A stretch of 64,000 bases of DNA from Chryseobacterium mulctrae (GTDB lineage Bacteria; Bacteroidota; Bacteroidia; Flavobacteriales; Weeksellaceae). This document shows, piece by piece, positions 36,645 through 44,855 of the stretch (its first letter is position 1; the number at the start of each line of letters is the position of its first letter). The translations under genes and the position numbers were made by a program. Under the pieces are notes generated by a model. That model saw nothing but the letters and a program-made list of their open reading frames with translations, did not search any database and was not told where the DNA came from. The stretch is from the NCBI RefSeq assembly GCF_006175945.1, contig NZ_VAJL01000001.1, positions 3,853,001 through 3,917,000 of the forward strand, read 5' to 3'.

Positions 36645-37006
36645 AAAGCGGCTACATTTTTATTAAAGAAGTCTTTAAATTTTTTGGTGGTAAGCATTTT
36701 ATCTACCATTTTAAAAATCATACTTCTGTCTTCTTCGTCCAATTGGTTTATTAAATGTAGCTTCTCAAAATCGGGTTTATCTTCGATAGTTACTTCTTCA
36801 GGAATAATATTTTCGTAGTTCAGAATTTGGTCTGTGGTAAGATTAAAAAATTTAGAAAGCTTTAGAAGTTCATTTACAGATAAATCTCTGTGACCGTTTT
36901 CCAGCTTATTGTAATTACTGTTGCCAATTTCTAAGTGTGCAGAAAGAAGTTTCTGCATCAATCCTTTATCTTCTCTTATTTTTTTGATGATTCTTCCTGT
37001 GTTCAT
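36641..37006 (-). CDS. XRE-family helix-turn-helix regulator
   Basis: A 121-residue DNA-binding protein. The HTH spans about residues 4-62 (GRIIKKIREDKGLMQKLLSA, NSNYNKLENGHRDLS, LLKLSKFFNLTTDQIL). The C-terminal half is acidic and helical (LINQLDEEDRSMIFKMVDKM) and probably dimerises. Its promoter region holds a perfect 9-bp inverted repeat overlapping the predicted start, so autorepression is likely. A truncated relative of its C-terminal half is found at 37434-37580. It follows the RHS toxin/immunity pair on the opposite strand; a link to that locus is possible but unproven. Confidence 0.88.
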   Translation of the reverse strand: MNTGRIIKKIREDKGLMQKLLSAHLEIGNSNYNKLENGHRDLSVNELLKLSKFFNLTTDQILNYENIIPEEVTIEDKPDFEKLHLINQLDEEDRSMIFKMVDKMLTTKKFKDFFNKNVAAL

Positions 37007-37019
37007 AGCTGTGAATTTA

Positions 37020-37055
37020 ACTACAATAAATAATTAAATATTGTAGTCAAATATA
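37020..37055 (-). promoter_or_regulatory. promoter and candidate autoregulatory operator of the XRE gene
   Basis: On the minus strand TATATTTG (37048-37055) fits TAnnTTTG. Immediately downstream, arms ACTACAATA (37020-37028) and TATTGTAGT (37039-37047) form a perfect 9-bp inverted repeat around 10 bp, ending 14 bp before the start codon. This is where an XRE repressor would bind. Confidence 0.62.
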
Positions 37056-37150
37056 ATTAAAAGTGCGTTAATAGAAAATACTTGCGAAAATGTAAAATTA
37101 TATTATGCGAAAAAAGAAATTAATTTGTAGATTTGTGATTGAAAAAATCG

Positions 37151-37181
37151 CCCCGCTGCGCAAAGTCTCCCGACTTTGAGC
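37151..37181 (+). repeat. 31-nt hairpin element, copy 1
   Basis: Starts CCCCGCTGCG, then hairpin CAAAGTC-TCCC-GACTTTG (37161-37178), then AGC. Copies 2 and 3 lie at 37363 and 37585. A TAGATTTG box at 37128-37135 could drive it. A 10-bp hairpin with T run (37196-37220) follows, so a short RNA of about 75 nt is conceivable. Confidence 0.7.
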
Positions 37182-37195
37182 TAATAATTCAAATC

Positions 37196-37220
37196 AAGTC
37201 TCACAAAATGTGAGGCTTTT
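37196..37220 (+). terminator. terminator after hairpin element copy 1
   Basis: Arms AAGTCTCACA (37196-37205) and TGTGAGGCTT (37209-37218) with one G-U pair, then TT. No recognised gene lies upstream except the 31-nt element. Confidence 0.6.
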
Positions 37221-37362
37221 GTATTAAAAAGCGTTCTATTTTTGAATATAGAAATATGACTTCCTATACAATAAAAACCTTCTTCATAACAAAAAAACCA
37301 CACTTCAATATAAAAATCACACCCCCAAAACACCCAATTCCCTCATAGTTTTCATACCTTTA

Positions 37363-37393
37363 CCCCGCTACGCAAAGTCTCCCGACTTTGAGC
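37363..37393 (+). repeat. 31-nt hairpin element, copy 2
   Basis: Differs from copy 1 at one base (CCCCGCTACG start); hairpin 37373-37390 with the same TCCC loop. A different terminator-like hairpin follows at 37404-37428. Confidence 0.72.
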
Positions 37394-37403
37394 AGATAAA
37401 AAT

Positions 37404-37428
37404 AACCCCACCGGAATTCGGTGGGGTT
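37404..37428. terminator. terminator after hairpin element copy 2
   Basis: Perfect arms AACCCCACCG and CGGTGGGGTT around GAATT. It lies between element copy 2 and the 3' end of the truncated minus-strand XRE gene (stop at 37434), so it may serve both strands. Confidence 0.65.
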
Positions 37429-37433
37429 TGTTA

Positions 37434-37580
37434 TTATAAAATACTTTGAATTTTTCTTTTTGCAATAAAAGCGTCAATAACAGAAAAAATATCATTGCGG
37501 TCTTCAGGTTCAAATTTTGAAACCTCTAAAATACGGCTACTTATATTTTTATCAATTTGCACATCTTCTTTACCTGTAAG
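37434..37580 (-). pseudogene. C-terminal stump of an XRE-family regulator
   Basis: On the minus strand the frame reads YLTGKEDVQIDKNISSRILE and continues EVSKFEPEDRNDIFSVIDAF to a stop at 37434. This matches the layout of the C-terminal half of XRE regulators after the HTH, and resembles the tail of the 121-residue neighbour (LDEEDRSMIFKMVDKM). The HTH half is missing: the frame meets a stop a few codons further, inside element copy 3 at 37585-37615. The gene was evidently cut at the element boundary. Confidence 0.7.
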
Positions 37581-37584
37581 ATAA

Positions 37585-37615
37585 CCCCACTACGCAAAGT
37601 CTCCCAACTTTGAGC
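37585..37615 (+). repeat. 31-nt hairpin element, copy 3
   Basis: Differs from copy 2 at two positions (CCCCACTACG; CTCCCAACTTTG). One change introduces a C-A mismatch in the hairpin stem (37595-37612). A 17-bp terminator hairpin follows at 37626. It directly abuts the XRE stump. Confidence 0.7.
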
Positions 37616-37625
37616 TGGCTAAATA

Positions 37626-37662
37626 AACATAAAACCCACTGCAACGCAGTGGGTTTTATGTT
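37626..37662 (+). terminator. terminator after hairpin element copy 3
   Basis: A perfect 17-bp stem (37626-37642 and 37646-37662) with a 3-nt AAC loop and core ACCCACTGC/GCAGTGGGT. Downstream sequence (CGTTCTGTTTTG... GGAAACAGAA) resembles that after copy 1 (CGTTCTATTTTT... ATAGAAAT), so the duplicated unit extends past the terminator. Confidence 0.65.
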
Positions 37663-38045
37663 ATAATAACGTTCTGTTTTGTATACGGAAACAGAACTAA
37701 AGTGCAACAATATTTTTGATTTTAAAGCTTGAATAAATAATCCTCACCCCCGCACGAAAATATTTAATATAACTTAAAAGAATATTACAACATTTAGAAA
37801 CTTAATAAAGTATTCCCGTATTGCTTGACTCAGTAATCAATTCAAAAAAATTATTGGACTTACCTCAAATCATTTCAAGAAATTAAAATAGAAATGTAAA
37901 CCTTTAAACGAAGTGAAATTTTATATATCAATCCTATAAAATTACAATAGTTCTATTTTCTAAAAATGTTTTTTTACAATTGGAGACATAAAACAGTAAA
38001 TATTACAAATAAAACAAAGAATAGTATAACAATGAAACATATTAA
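37663..38045. other. gene-free region before the metal-efflux operon
   Basis: AT-rich with stops in all frames. The only structure noted is an 8-bp inverted repeat, TTCTGTTT and AAACAGAA, near 37672-37696. The rest looks like decayed intergenic DNA. Confidence 0.45.
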
Positions 38046-38067
38046 TTGGCTCAAATTTGTACGATTA
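38046..38067 (+). promoter_or_regulatory. promoter-proximal motif shared with the HMA gene
   Basis: TTGGCTCAAATTTGTACGAT (then TA) ends 6 bp before the ATG at 38074. It matches TTGATGCAACTTTGTATGAT at 44818 as TTG-N3-CAA-N2-TTGTA-Y-GATTA. The CAAATTTG within it resembles the -7 box TAnnTTTG. The motif may combine promoter and metal-responsive operator. Confidence 0.5.
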
Positions 38068-38073
38068 TAAAGT

Positions 38074-38502
38074 ATGAAAAAACTACTTGTCATATTTCTT
38101 TCCCTGTTTTATTTGGCATTGGCTTCAGGCTTTGCCCAATATGCACATTTGTGCAAAGGAATGGCAAGCAAAGTTTATAGTTTTTCCAATACACAGGACC
38201 AAAATCAGGACAAACCTTGTTCGCTTTGTTCAGCGAAAGATAAAGATTTAAAAGAAAAAAAGAAGAACTGTTGCAAGAATGAAGCAAAGCTTGTAAAAGT
38301 AAATGACAGCGTTAAAAAGCAGTTTAATTTTGATTTTTCGGTAAAATTTTGGGGTGATGCTATTCCGAACAAAATGTTGGGAGCGGTTTTTGACGTCGAA
38401 TCCATCCTTTTAAAAACTGAAAAAAACACAACTTATTCTTCTTCGAAAGTCCCTATTCATGGCAATCCTCTTTACATTTTACATTGCGTTTATAGAATTT
38501 GA
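38074..38502 (+). CDS. HYC_CC_PP family-type small secreted Cys protein
   Basis: A 142-residue exported protein. The signal peptide (MKKLLVIFLSLFYLALASGFA) is followed by Cys/His motifs: YAHLCKG, a CSLC pair, NCCKNE, and near the C-terminus NPLYILHCVYRI. The order H-x-C, CC, P-LY-LHC is that of the HYC_CC_PP family of Bacteroidota, although PP is NP here. The family is uncharacterised; its Cys/His residues and position next to efflux genes suggest metal binding in the periplasm. It is the first gene of the operon with TolC, RND pump and adaptor. Confidence 0.75.
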   Translation: MKKLLVIFLSLFYLALASGFAQYAHLCKGMASKVYSFSNTQDQNQDKPCSLCSAKDKDLKEKKKNCCKNEAKLVKVNDSVKKQFNFDFSVKFWGDAIPNKMLGAVFDVESILLKTEKNTTYSSSKVPIHGNPLYILHCVYRI

Positions 38503-38586
38503 TTTTAGACTAAAAATCTGATAAAGCAGTTTCGACTTCTCGATTCTGCCTACATTTTTATGTCTAATTTCTAAATTTTATATACA

Positions 38587-39969
38587 ATGAAATTAAAACT
38601 CACTGCATCTGTAATTTTAGTATCGATTTGCTATTTAAATAGTTATAGTCAGATATTGAAACTAGAAGATGCCCTTTATCGTACCCAAAGTCAATACGAT
38701 AAAATAAAAGCAAAGCAACAGTTAGTCGATGCTTCGGCTCAAAACACAGCTTTTCAAAAGCAACAATATTTACCTGATTTTACGCTTTCTGCACAGCAAA
38801 GTTTCGGAACCATCAATGTGCAGCACGGTCCGATGTACGCTTATGGTGGACTAAGTTCTGCTGCTACATCAATGCCTTTGGCAGAACAAAATTGGAATGC
38901 CGCTTTTGGTTCTCTTTATTTCGCAAATATCAACTGGAATGTATTTTCATTCGGAAGAATCAAAAATCAGGTAGAATTGGGAAGCAAAAAAGAATTAACT
39001 GCCAAAGCTGATTTGCAACAGGAAGTTTTCCAACAGCAAATAAAAGTAAGTGCAGCTTATCTCAATTTATTAGCAAGTCAGAGAATCAAATTCGTTCAGG
39101 AAAAAAATGCAGAACGGGCACAGGTTTTTTATGAAATGACTAATGCAAGAGCTAAAAGCGGATTGATTCCTGAGGTTGATGCGCAATTGGCAAAAGCTGA
39201 ATGGTCTAATGCAAAATCGTTGCAGATAAAGACTTTTGATAAAGAATTAGAATGGTCAAAACAGCTCGCTGTGTTAATTAATGATGATTTTAAAATCTAT
39301 CAACTGGATAGTTTGTACAGCACATCACTTCCAAATAATTTATTAGAAACAGCAGAAAATAATATTGAAAAGCATCCGTATTTGCAATGGCAACAAAGCA
39401 AAATCAATGAAAGCGAACAAAGCATTGAAGTCTTGAAAGCTCATAAAAAACCAAATGTATCAGCTTTTGGGGTTATTCAAGGGCGTGGTTCTGGTTTTGA
39501 AGCCAATTATGCACAAGATAACTCAGCTTATTCAGCTAACTATTTAAAAGGAGTAGGAGTTGATCGAGGCAATTACTTGTTGGGTCTTTCTCTAACCTGG
39601 AATGTTACCAGTCTTTTCCGTTTTAATACAAAAATAAAAGAACAGCAATACATAACAAAATCGCTGCAATATACTTTTGATGCACAACAAAAAGAGCTGA
39701 AGACCTTGTCTTATCAAGCTACTGAACAGCTAAAAAATGCCTACAATAATTTTGATGAAACTAAAATTCAGTTGAATGCAGCAGCTTTGGCTCACAAACA
39801 GCAAACTGCTTTGTATGAAAACGGATTGACTACATTGGTTGATTTTACACAAGCTTTATACAGTCTAAACAGAGCTGAAATTGATTACGAAATTGCCCAA
39901 AATAACATTTGGCAGGCTTTGTTGTTACTGGCTTCTGCACAGGGAGATATTCAAATATTAATACCATAA
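38587..39969 (+). CDS. TolC-family outer membrane efflux protein
   Basis: A 460-residue channel protein with a signal peptide (MKLKLTASVILVSICYLNSYS). It starts LKLEDALYRTQSQYDKIKAK and has two helical hairpin repeats, with strand regions LPDFTLSAQQSFGTI and YLLGLSLTWNVTSLF. The C-terminal repeat includes ALYENGLTTLVDFTQALYSL, a typical OEP motif. It lies 84 bp after the HYC_CC_PP gene and 19 bp before the RND pump, completing a tripartite pump with the adaptor at 43152. Confidence 0.92.
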   Translation: MKLKLTASVILVSICYLNSYSQILKLEDALYRTQSQYDKIKAKQQLVDASAQNTAFQKQQYLPDFTLSAQQSFGTINVQHGPMYAYGGLSSAATSMPLAEQNWNAAFGSLYFANINWNVFSFGRIKNQVELGSKKELTAKADLQQEVFQQQIKVSAAYLNLLASQRIKFVQEKNAERAQVFYEMTNARAKSGLIPEVDAQLAKAEWSNAKSLQIKTFDKELEWSKQLAVLINDDFKIYQLDSLYSTSLPNNLLETAENNIEKHPYLQWQQSKINESEQSIEVLKAHKKPNVSAFGVIQGRGSGFEANYAQDNSAYSANYLKGVGVDRGNYLLGLSLTWNVTSLFRFNTKIKEQQYITKSLQYTFDAQQKELKTLSYQATEQLKNAYNNFDETKIQLNAAALAHKQQTALYENGLTTLVDFTQALYSLNRAEIDYEIAQNNIWQALLLLASAQGDIQILIP

Positions 39970-39988
39970 CCTATTAAGAATTTTCAAT

Positions 39989-42900
39989 ATGAATATGATA
40001 AAATTTGCCCTGCAAAAACCAATCGCTATTATGGTTGTAGTGTTGGGATTATTCTTTTTTGGTTTAAAAGCGACCAAAGAAATCAAGGTAGATATTCTGC
40101 CCGAAATGGATTTGCCGGTGGTTTACATCGCCCATTCATTCAACGGTTATACGCCACAACAAATGGAAGGTTACTTTACCAAAATGTATGTTAACATGAT
40201 GCTTTTTACCAATGGTATTAAAAGTATCGAATCTAAAAATACACAAGGTCTTACCTTAATGAAAGTTACCTTTTATGAAGGTACAGAAATGGGTGAAGCT
40301 ATAGCAACGGTCAATGCTTTGTCAAACCGTTCGCAGGTATTTTTACCTCCTGGAGCGCCACCGCCGTTTATTATTCGTTTTGATGCATCTTCGCAACCGG
40401 TTGGTCAGTTGGTGTTTAGAAGTAATACCAAAACAAACAATCAGTTACAGGATATTGCCAATTTTAATGCTCGTCCTTTTTTAATTAAAATTCCCGGATT
40501 GACGACTGCACCGCCTTTTGGAGGAAGTCCGCGTACAATTGAGGTGAATATTGATCCGTATAAACTTCGCTCGCATAATTTATCTCCAGAGCAAATTGTA
40601 GAAGCAATCAACCGTAATAACATCACATCGCCTTCAGGAAATGTGTATATCGGAAATAAAAATTATTTAACACCAACCAATAATACGGTGAAAGAAGTGG
40701 CAGAGTTGGGTGATATTCCCATTTTTAAAGGTTCTGTAGACAATGTGTATATCCGTGATGTGGCGACAATAAAAGACGGCGCCGATATTGCGACGGGCTA
40801 TGCTTTGGTCGATGGAAAACGTTCGGTATATATCAATATAGCAAAAGCAGGAAATGCTTCAACTTTGGATGTTGTGAATACTTTGAAAAAAGAATTGCCA
40901 AATATTCAGCGAAATATGCCCGATGATGTCACGATTTCTTATGAATTTGATCAGTCGGTTTATATCACGAATGCATTAAAAAGTTTGGTTGTTGAAGGTG
41001 TTTTAGGAGCCTTACTTACAGGATTGATGGTACTTTTATTTTTAAAAGACCGACGTGCTGCATTGATTGTGATTATGACGATTCCCATTTCAATTATATC
41101 AGGTGTACTGTTTTTGAAATTATTTGGTCAAACCATCAATATCATGTCGCTTTCAGGCCTGGCATTGGCTATCGGGATTTTGGTAGATGAAAGTACCGTA
41201 ACGATTGAAAACATCCATCAGCATTTTGCAAAGGGTAAAACAAAAGCACAAGCGATTTGGGATGCATGTAAGGAAATTGCGTTTCCAAAATTATTGATTA
41301 TGCTGTGTATTTTGGCGGTATTTGCCCCGGCATTTATGATGACAGGCATTCCGGGTTCTTTGTTTATGCCATTGGCAATGGCCATCGGTTTTTCTATGAT
41401 TGTTTCATTTTTATTATCGCAAACATTTGTTCCGGTAATGGCAAACTGGTTGATGAAACATAACAAAGACCATTGCGAAAATCCGGCACATAAAGAAGAT
41501 TGGTTTTCAAAATTCCGAAACCGTTTTGTGAACTTTTTAACAAAGCTTACCAAGCAAAAGAAAATCATTGTAAGCCTTATTTTATTAGTCGTTTTGGTTG
41601 GAGGTTTTGCACTGTATCACATCACAGGAAAAGATGTGTTGCCAACTTCCAATTCCCGTCAGTTTCAGGTACGGATAAAAGCAGCTGAAGGTACACGGAT
41701 TGAAGTGACAGAAATGAAAGTGAAAGAATTTTTATCGCATCTGAAACACAATGTTGGTGAAGACAATATTGCTATTTCCTCGGTATTTATTGGTCAACAT
41801 CCGTCAACATTTGCGGTAAGTCCTATTTATCTGTACAATGCAGGTCCGCACGAAGCTTTAATGCAAGTGGCTTTGAAGGTATTTAATGGCAATTCGGATG
41901 AATTGAAAGATAAGCTGAGAGCCTATTACAAAGAAAAAATGCCTGAACTGTCTATTTCTTTTGAACCGATAGAATTAACCGAGAAAATTCTAAGTCAGGG
42001 TACCAATACGCCAATTGAAATTCGGGTTTCGGGAATGATGAAAAAGATGAACCGAATGTATGCCAACAAACTATTGGCAAAATTGAAAGAGATTGATTAT
42101 TTACGCGACCAGCAAATTCCTCAATCGCTGGATTATCCGGCGATGCAGATTAATATCGACCGTACCCGTGCTGCACAATTGGGATTAGATGTTCAGGATA
42201 TTTCCAAATCATTGGTGGCGGCTACGGCTTCTACACGCTATACCAACAAAAACTTTTGGGTAGGCGGTATGATGGGAATTGCGTATGATGTACAGGTACA
42301 AACGCCACAAAATATTTTGAACAGTAAAGATGAACTGGCCAATTTACCGCTGAGAAAAAATTCAGACCGACCTGTTTTAGGCGATGTAGCCACCATTACT
42401 CCTACAAAAGAATTGGGCGAAAGTTACAATTTAGGAACAATGGGCTACACTACAGTGACGGCTAATTTGTATAAAAAAGATTTAGAACAAGCTTCTAAAG
42501 ATGTACAAACTGCAATTGCGTCATTAGGCGAATTACCCAAAGGGATAAATATTGAAGTTGCAGGAATGACGCCTGTATTAAATGAAACGTTATCAAGCTT
42601 AGCGACAGGTTTGCTGATTGCTGTTTTCGTTATCTTTTTAATGCTCGCAGCCACTTTTCAATCGTTCCGTGTTTCCATTGTTATTTTATCAACGGTGCCC
42701 TTTGTTGTGGTTGGCGCTTTATTGATGCTTAATATGACAGGTTCTACTTTAAATCTTCAATCGTATATGGGACTCATCATGTCTGTAGGCGTATCAATTG
42801 CCAATGCTGTGTTGCTCATCAGTAATGCCGAAACATTAAGAAAATTAAACAATGATGCCGTTAATTCAGGAGTTGAAGCTGCCAAGTTGCGTATCCGTCC

Positions 42901-43147
42901 GATTATCATGACCACTTTGGCGATGATTGCAGGAATGTTGCCTATGGCAATTGGTTTTGGTGAAGGTGGCGATCAGATTGCACCATTAGGAAGAGCGGTG
43001 ATTGGCGGATTGTTATTTTCTACTTTCTCGGTATTAATTATCCTTCCATTGGTATTCGGCTGGATGCAGAAAAAAGCAAGTATTATTTCTCCTTCCTTAG
43101 ATCCTGAAGACGAAAACAGTATTCATTTTATCAACTCAAATCAATAA
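39989..43147 (+). CDS. RND-family efflux permease
   Basis: A 1052-residue inner-membrane proton antiporter with the duplicated RND fold. TM1 follows KFALQKPIAIMVVVLGL. The first porter domain contains RSQVFLPPGAPPP and FGGSPRTIEVNID; TM4 carries GILVDESTVTIENI, where AcrB-type pumps have the proton-relay Asp. The second half begins near residue 530 and ends FGWMQKKAS. The proton-relay region differs from the classical CusA motif, so heavy-metal specificity is not proven by sequence. The TRASH-like and HYC_CC_PP-type neighbours make metal export the best guess. Four bp separate it from the adaptor gene. Confidence 0.92.
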   Translation: MNMIKFALQKPIAIMVVVLGLFFFGLKATKEIKVDILPEMDLPVVYIAHSFNGYTPQQMEGYFTKMYVNMMLFTNGIKSIESKNTQGLTLMKVTFYEGTEMGEAIATVNALSNRSQVFLPPGAPPPFIIRFDASSQPVGQLVFRSNTKTNNQLQDIANFNARPFLIKIPGLTTAPPFGGSPRTIEVNIDPYKLRSHNLSPEQIVEAINRNNITSPSGNVYIGNKNYLTPTNNTVKEVAELGDIPIFKGSVDNVYIRDVATIKDGADIATGYALVDGKRSVYINIAKAGNASTLDVVNTLKKELPNIQRNMPDDVTISYEFDQSVYITNALKSLVVEGVLGALLTGLMVLLFLKDRRAALIVIMTIPISIISGVLFLKLFGQTINIMSLSGLALAIGILVDESTVTIENIHQHFAKGKTKAQAIWDACKEIAFPKLLIMLCILAVFAPAFMMTGIPGSLFMPLAMAIGFSMIVSFLLSQTFVPVMANWLMKHNKDHCENPAHKEDWFSKFRNRFVNFLTKLTKQKKIIVSLILLVVLVGGFALYHITGKDVLPTSNSRQFQVRIKAAEGTRIEVTEMKVKEFLSHLKHNVGEDNIAISSVFIGQHPSTFAVSPIYLYNAGPHEALMQVALKVFNGNSDELKDKLRAYYKEKMPELSISFEPIELTEKILSQGTNTPIEIRVSGMMKKMNRMYANKLLAKLKEIDYLRDQQIPQSLDYPAMQINIDRTRAAQLGLDVQDISKSLVAATASTRYTNKNFWVGGMMGIAYDVQVQTPQNILNSKDELANLPLRKNSDRPVLGDVATITPTKELGESYNLGTMGYTTVTANLYKKDLEQASKDVQTAIASLGELPKGINIEVAGMTPVLNETLSSLATGLLIAVFVIFLMLAATFQSFRVSIVILSTVPFVVVGALLMLNMTGSTLNLQSYMGLIMSVGVSIANAVLLISNAETLRKLNNDAVNSGVEAAKLRIRPIIMTTLAMIAGMLPMAIGFGEGGDQIAPLGRAVIGGLLFSTFSVLIILPLVFGWMQKKASIISPSLDPEDENSIHFINSNQ

Positions 43148-43151
43148 GAAA

Positions 43152-44261
43152 ATGCAATTAAAAAATATAATTCCGTTTGCAGCCTTGATGCTTTTAGCAG
43201 CTTGCAATACTCCAGAAAATAAAGATCATAATAAACCCAAACCAGCGATGGAAGGAATGGGAATGATGAATATGATGGAAACGATTGAAATTTCAAAATC
43301 AAATCCATTAGTTCCTTTAAAATTAGCAGGTGAATTAAAACCTTATGAACAAACCGAATTGTTTGCAAAAGTAAACAGTTATGTGAAAAATATTAAAGTA
43401 GATATTGGCGATAAAGTTTCAAAAGGGCAAATTTTAATGATATTGGAAGCGCCAGAAATTGTTTCACAGATTGCGAAAGCAAAAGCAAAAGTACAGGCGC
43501 AGGAAGCCATTTATATTTCTACAAAATCAACTTACGACAGAATGTTGAAAGCCGATCAAACCAAAGGAGCGATGGCAAAAGACGCAATAGATCAGATCAA
43601 AGCGCGTAAACTTTCAGACGAATCTCAATTAGCTGCGGCTCGCTCAGCCTACAATGAAATTAGAAATATCAATGATTATTTAGTTATAAGAGCGCCTTTT
43701 AGCGGAACCATTACCCATAGAAGTGTCGACTTGGGAGCTTATGTGAGCCCGATGAGTAAAGAACCTCTTTTGGTGATTGAAAATAATCAAAAATTGCGAT
43801 TGAATCTTTCAGTTCCTGAAGCGAATACGCCTTACATTAAAATAGGGGATACCATTCGGTTTTATGTACGTTCTCAGCCACAAATAAAACATATGGCATT
43901 AGTCAGCAGAAAATCTGGAAGTTTAGATGCTAAACTTCGTTCAGAGAAAATTGAAGCAGATTTTATCAACAAAAAAAATATTCTAAAACCTTATATGGTA
44001 GCAGAAACCAGCATTCCATTACAAAATACCGAGGCTACTTTTTTTGTTCCGAAAATGGCTATAGTAGAAAGTGGAATAGGAGTGTATGTAATCCAGATCG
44101 AAAATGGTAAAACTAAAAATACTTCTGTGAGTAAAGGCAGAATGATGGATGATAAAGTGGAAATTTTTGGTGACTTAGCCGAAGGTGATAAAATTTTAAA
44201 AATGGCTTCGGAAGAAATTGCAGAAGGAACAGCGATTCCAAACTCAACTAAAAAGAAATAA
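43152..44261 (+). CDS. RND periplasmic adaptor, lipoprotein
   Basis: A 369-residue membrane-fusion protein anchored as a lipoprotein (lipobox LLAAC, about residue 18). A His/Met-rich stretch follows (MEGMGMMNMM at about 35-44), which suggests copper or silver binding, as in CusB-type adaptors. The lipoyl halves are at KNIKVDIGDKVSKGQIL and IRAPFSGTITHRSVDLGAYV, separated by a helical hairpin of about 95 residues. A beta-barrel and membrane-proximal domain complete it. It pairs with the RND pump upstream and TolC at 38587. Confidence 0.9.
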   Translation: MQLKNIIPFAALMLLAACNTPENKDHNKPKPAMEGMGMMNMMETIEISKSNPLVPLKLAGELKPYEQTELFAKVNSYVKNIKVDIGDKVSKGQILMILEAPEIVSQIAKAKAKVQAQEAIYISTKSTYDRMLKADQTKGAMAKDAIDQIKARKLSDESQLAAARSAYNEIRNINDYLVIRAPFSGTITHRSVDLGAYVSPMSKEPLLVIENNQKLRLNLSVPEANTPYIKIGDTIRFYVRSQPQIKHMALVSRKSGSLDAKLRSEKIEADFINKKNILKPYMVAETSIPLQNTEATFFVPKMAIVESGIGVYVIQIENGKTKNTSVSKGRMMDDKVEIFGDLAEGDKILKMASEEIAEGTAIPNSTKKK

Positions 44262-44267
44262 TTTATT

Positions 44268-44699
44268 ATGAAATTAATTATTAAAATAATAAGTATCGTA
44301 ACATTGGCTGCGGTACTTTTAACAAGTTGCGAAAGCAAAAAGCCTGAAATACCAACCAAGGCAACAGAAAATAAAGAGGTTGTAAAAGAAATTGCTGAAA
44401 ATAATAATCCTGAAAAAGGGAAAAATGTCCCCAACAATATGGTCTGCATGGTAAATGATGCCTACATGGGAAAAGAACAAATTGAAGTGTCGTTTGAAGG
44501 AAAAATGTACTATGGTTGTTGCAATATGTGCAAAGAAAAAATCCCGAAAGACAAAAGCGTGCGTTATGGAACCGACCCGCATTCATTGAAAAAAATCAGC
44601 AAAGCTGATGCTTATATTGTGGTTATAGGCAATAATAATGAAGTTGCTTATTTTGAAAATGAAGAAAACTATCAGAAGTTTTTAAAAGAAAGCACTTAA
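44268..44699 (+). CDS. TRASH/YHS-like metal-binding lipoprotein
   Basis: A 143-residue lipoprotein (lipobox LLTSC). After a polar linker a compact domain has MVCMVNDAYMG, then GKMYYGCCNMCKEKIP and DPHSLKKISKADA, closing with VAYFENEENYQKFLKE. The Cys pattern (VCM, YYGCCNMC) resembles TRASH or YHS-type domains that bind copper or other soft metals. The gene is 6 bp after the adaptor gene and is the last of the operon, ahead of a terminator. It could deliver metal to the pump or buffer it in the periplasm; no function is established. Confidence 0.72.
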   Translation: MKLIIKIISIVTLAAVLLTSCESKKPEIPTKATENKEVVKEIAENNNPEKGKNVPNNMVCMVNDAYMGKEQIEVSFEGKMYYGCCNMCKEKIPKDKSVRYGTDPHSLKKISKADAYIVVIGNNNEVAYFENEENYQKFLKEST

Positions 44700-44706
44700 A
44701 TTTTAC

Positions 44707-44738
44707 AAGCCGTTTGAAGAATATACTTCAAGCGGCTT
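44707..44738 (+). terminator. intrinsic terminator of the metal-efflux operon
   Basis: A 13-bp stem with one G-U pair (44707-44719 and 44726-44738, 6-nt loop) followed by a T run, 8 bp after the last stop. Confidence 0.88.
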
Positions 44739-44817
44739 TTTTATATTTTTCAAAGGTCTCATAATCAGTAAATATCATAAAACGAACCAAGAATAATGCA
44801 ATGATAAAACTTAGGAG

Positions 44818-44839
44818 TTGATGCAACTTTGTATGATTA
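44818..44839 (+). promoter_or_regulatory. promoter-proximal motif of the HMA gene
   Basis: TTGATGCAACTTTGTATGAT (then TA), 16 bp before the ATG at 44856. The same arrangement occurs directly before the efflux operon at 38046, so both units are probably controlled together. Confidence 0.5.
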
Positions 44840-44855
44840 AATAAGTACTAAAAAA

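Noticed and set aside
37151..37615. Three regularly spaced 31-nt repeats as a CRISPR array
   Set aside because: The spacing is 212 and 222 bp, intervening DNA contains terminators and a gene stump, and no cas genes are present.
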